NCBI GenBank assembly: GCA_023249795.1
Contig: JAHFBU010000099.1
Span: 1 to 6,364 of the forward strand
Direction of reading: 5' to 3'
DNA from: Syntrophaceae bacterium
Lineage (GTDB): Bacteria; Desulfobacterota; Syntrophia; Syntrophales; UBA5619
Length of the DNA stretch: 6,364 nt
This document shows positions 5,340 through 6,364 of the stretch, in pieces. Each line of letters opens with the position of its first letter. The first letter of the stretch is position 1. The position numbers and the translations under genes are program-made. The notes beneath the pieces were generated by a model, which saw only the letters and a program-made list of their open reading frames with translations, ran no database searches and was not told where the DNA came from.

Positions 5340-6364
5340 CTACCTCAACCCGGCCGCCGTCTGTAAGATAAAGATGACTTCGGGCATCCCGATCCGTTCG
5401 TCGCCGCTGACATCTGCCGCCTTATGAGCAGGCGGAGCATCAGACATCTTGGAGATAACCTTCATGGCTATAATGGCGTCCCAGATGTCCACGACCCCGT
5501 TATTATTGACGTCACCTTTCAATATAAAGGTGGCAAAGATCGTGTGCGCTGACGTCACATTCTTGAAGGGGTAGCTTGCAACCGCACCCACGGAATTTCC
5601 ATCCACCAGGACATCGGCGACATTGTAACCGGGATTTGGTGTTATCGTGAAGGTTTTGTCTAAATTGTAATCGATCGTCTCCGTTGGGGTTATGGTGCCG
5701 TTAGTCCCTGCCGTCGCAGTTACTGTGTGGGGAGTATTGACTTCAAATGTGGCAGAAATCGTATGGGTAGCCGTCACATCCCTGAATGGGTAGCTTGCGA
5801 CCGCACCCACGGAGCTTCCGTCCACCAAGACATCGGCGATGTGGTAACCTGCATTTGGCGTGATCGTAAAAAACACGTCAGAACCGTAGTCGACCGTCAT
5901 TGTCGGGCTTATAGTGCCGTTGGCATTAGCTTCCGATGATGACGTAATCGTGTAGGTATCAATGTCAAAGATGGCCAAGATCGTATGATCTGCCGTAACA
6001 TTTTTGAAGGGATAGCTGGTAAGCGCTCCCACAGAACTCCCGTCAACCAGGACATCGAAAACATGGTAATGGAAATTGGGCGTAATGGTAAAGAGCGCGT
6101 CTAAACCATAATCGACCGTTATCGTCGGGCTTATGGTCCCGTTGGCCCCAGCCGAAGCCGTTATCGTGTGGGGGTTTTGATATTTAAGGGCTGAGTCCAG
6201 TTTTGCAACGAAGGCATCATATAAACCGATTACACCGCTATGAGATGCCTGGGCGCCGCCTGTCGTTCCAGGAAAATTTGTGGACGCAGTGTACCCGACG
6301 ACGTAGACATTTCCGCCCGCGTCAATGGCGAACGCATTGACAGAATCACGGCCGCTGCCACCCA
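5340..6364 (-). CDS. Secreted SBBP / InlB-like repeat / dockerin-like protein, partial (N-terminus beyond window)
   Basis: The reading frame stays open to the right edge, so only the C-terminal 340 residues are seen; a start inside the window at 6032 would cut through a repeat and is not credible. Residues 1-56 are an SBBP-type beta-propeller repeat (GGSGRDSVNAFAIDAGGN, YVVGYTASTNFP, DAFVAKLDS). Residues 65-279 are three InlB-B-like repeats. Residues 280-340 are a dockerin-like pair of calcium loops: DVNNNGVVDIWD (loop ligands D, N, N, D, D), then DVSGDERIGMPE, each followed by a helix. Such architectures are typical of large exported or surface proteins of Desulfobacterota. In this group dockerin-like modules usually occur without a cellulosome, and no cohesin gene is visible here. 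The binding target is unknown. The coding sequence is clearly more AT-rich than hcp or the glycosyltransferase. Promoter and signal peptide lie outside the window. Confidence 0.9.
   Translation of the reverse strand, partial: GGSGRDSVNAFAIDAGGNVYVVGYTASTNFPGTTGGAQASHSGVIGLYDAFVAKLDSALKYQNPHTITASAGANGTISPTITVDYGLDALFTITPNFHYHVFDVLVDGSSVGALTSYPFKNVTADHTILAIFDIDTYTITSSSEANANGTISPTMTVDYGSDVFFTITPNAGYHIADVLVDGSSVGAVASYPFRDVTATHTISATFEVNTPHTVTATAGTNGTITPTETIDYNLDKTFTITPNPGYNVADVLVDGNSVGAVASYPFKNVTSAHTIFATFILKGDVNNNGVVDIWDAIIAMKVISKMSDAPPAHKAADVSGDERIGMPEVIFILQTAAGLR
5526..6170 (-). repeat. Three in-gene tandem repeats of about 219-222 bp (InlB-B-like modules)
   Basis: The modules lie at about 5967-6170, 5745-5954 and 5526-5729. 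Each carries the landmarks NGTI(S/T)PT, a DYG/DYN turn, FTITPN, VLVDG(S/N)SVGA, SYPF and a closing HTI..(T/I)F. The DNA landmark ACATCG recurs at 5611, 5830 and 6052, giving periods of 219 and 222 bases (73 and 74 codons). DNA identity between copies is high enough to allow slippage or recombination that changes copy number. Confidence 0.85.

Overview
The window is GC-rich, bacterial, and coding over most of its length. It looks like a chromosomal segment from an anaerobic Desulfobacterota-type organism (the former Deltaproteobacteria, for example Syntrophales or a relative). This is inference. It rests on a class I hybrid-cluster protein with the Desulfovibrio-type cysteine spacing, a secreted SBBP/InlB-like/dockerin-like protein of a kind common in that group, and a GTGTCCCC-type intergenic palindrome. 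No rRNA, tRNA, CRISPR array or complete mobile element is visible.

Left block (34-1184, minus strand): a two-gene operon reading leftward. An exported-looking metallo-beta-lactamase-fold protein is followed, after only 2 bases, by an archease (the RtcB RNA-ligase cofactor protein). A good sigma70-type promoter (TTGACA-N17-TACAGT) lies at 1275-1303. An 8-bp inverted repeat sits at the predicted start of its transcript.

Centre block (1449-5065, plus strand): a probable three-gene operon reading rightward from its own promoter-like sequence (1370-1398). It holds hcp (hybrid-cluster protein, all eight hybrid-cluster ligands present), a 483-residue protein with two tandem GT-A-like glycosyltransferase domains, and mobB (GTP-binding protein of molybdenum-cofactor maturation). 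The last two overlap by ATGA. The first and third genes are anaerobic or redox metalloenzyme functions. The glycosyltransferase between them has no obvious link to either and is the oddest part of the arrangement.

The gap 5066-5339 contains a perfect 14-bp-arm palindrome of REP-like appearance, a nearby partial copy of its core, and a compound hairpin where the plus-strand operon converges on the last gene.

Right block (5340-6364, minus strand, cut by the window edge): the C-terminal 340 residues of a large, probably secreted or surface protein. It has one SBBP beta-propeller repeat, three InlB-B-like repeats of about 73 residues, and a C-terminal dockerin-like pair of calcium-binding loops. 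It is visibly more AT-rich than the other genes.

I see no wholly new system. The most worthwhile leads are the hcp-glycosyltransferase-mobB linkage, the repeated AT-rich motif in the divergent promoter region, and the palindrome family after mobB.
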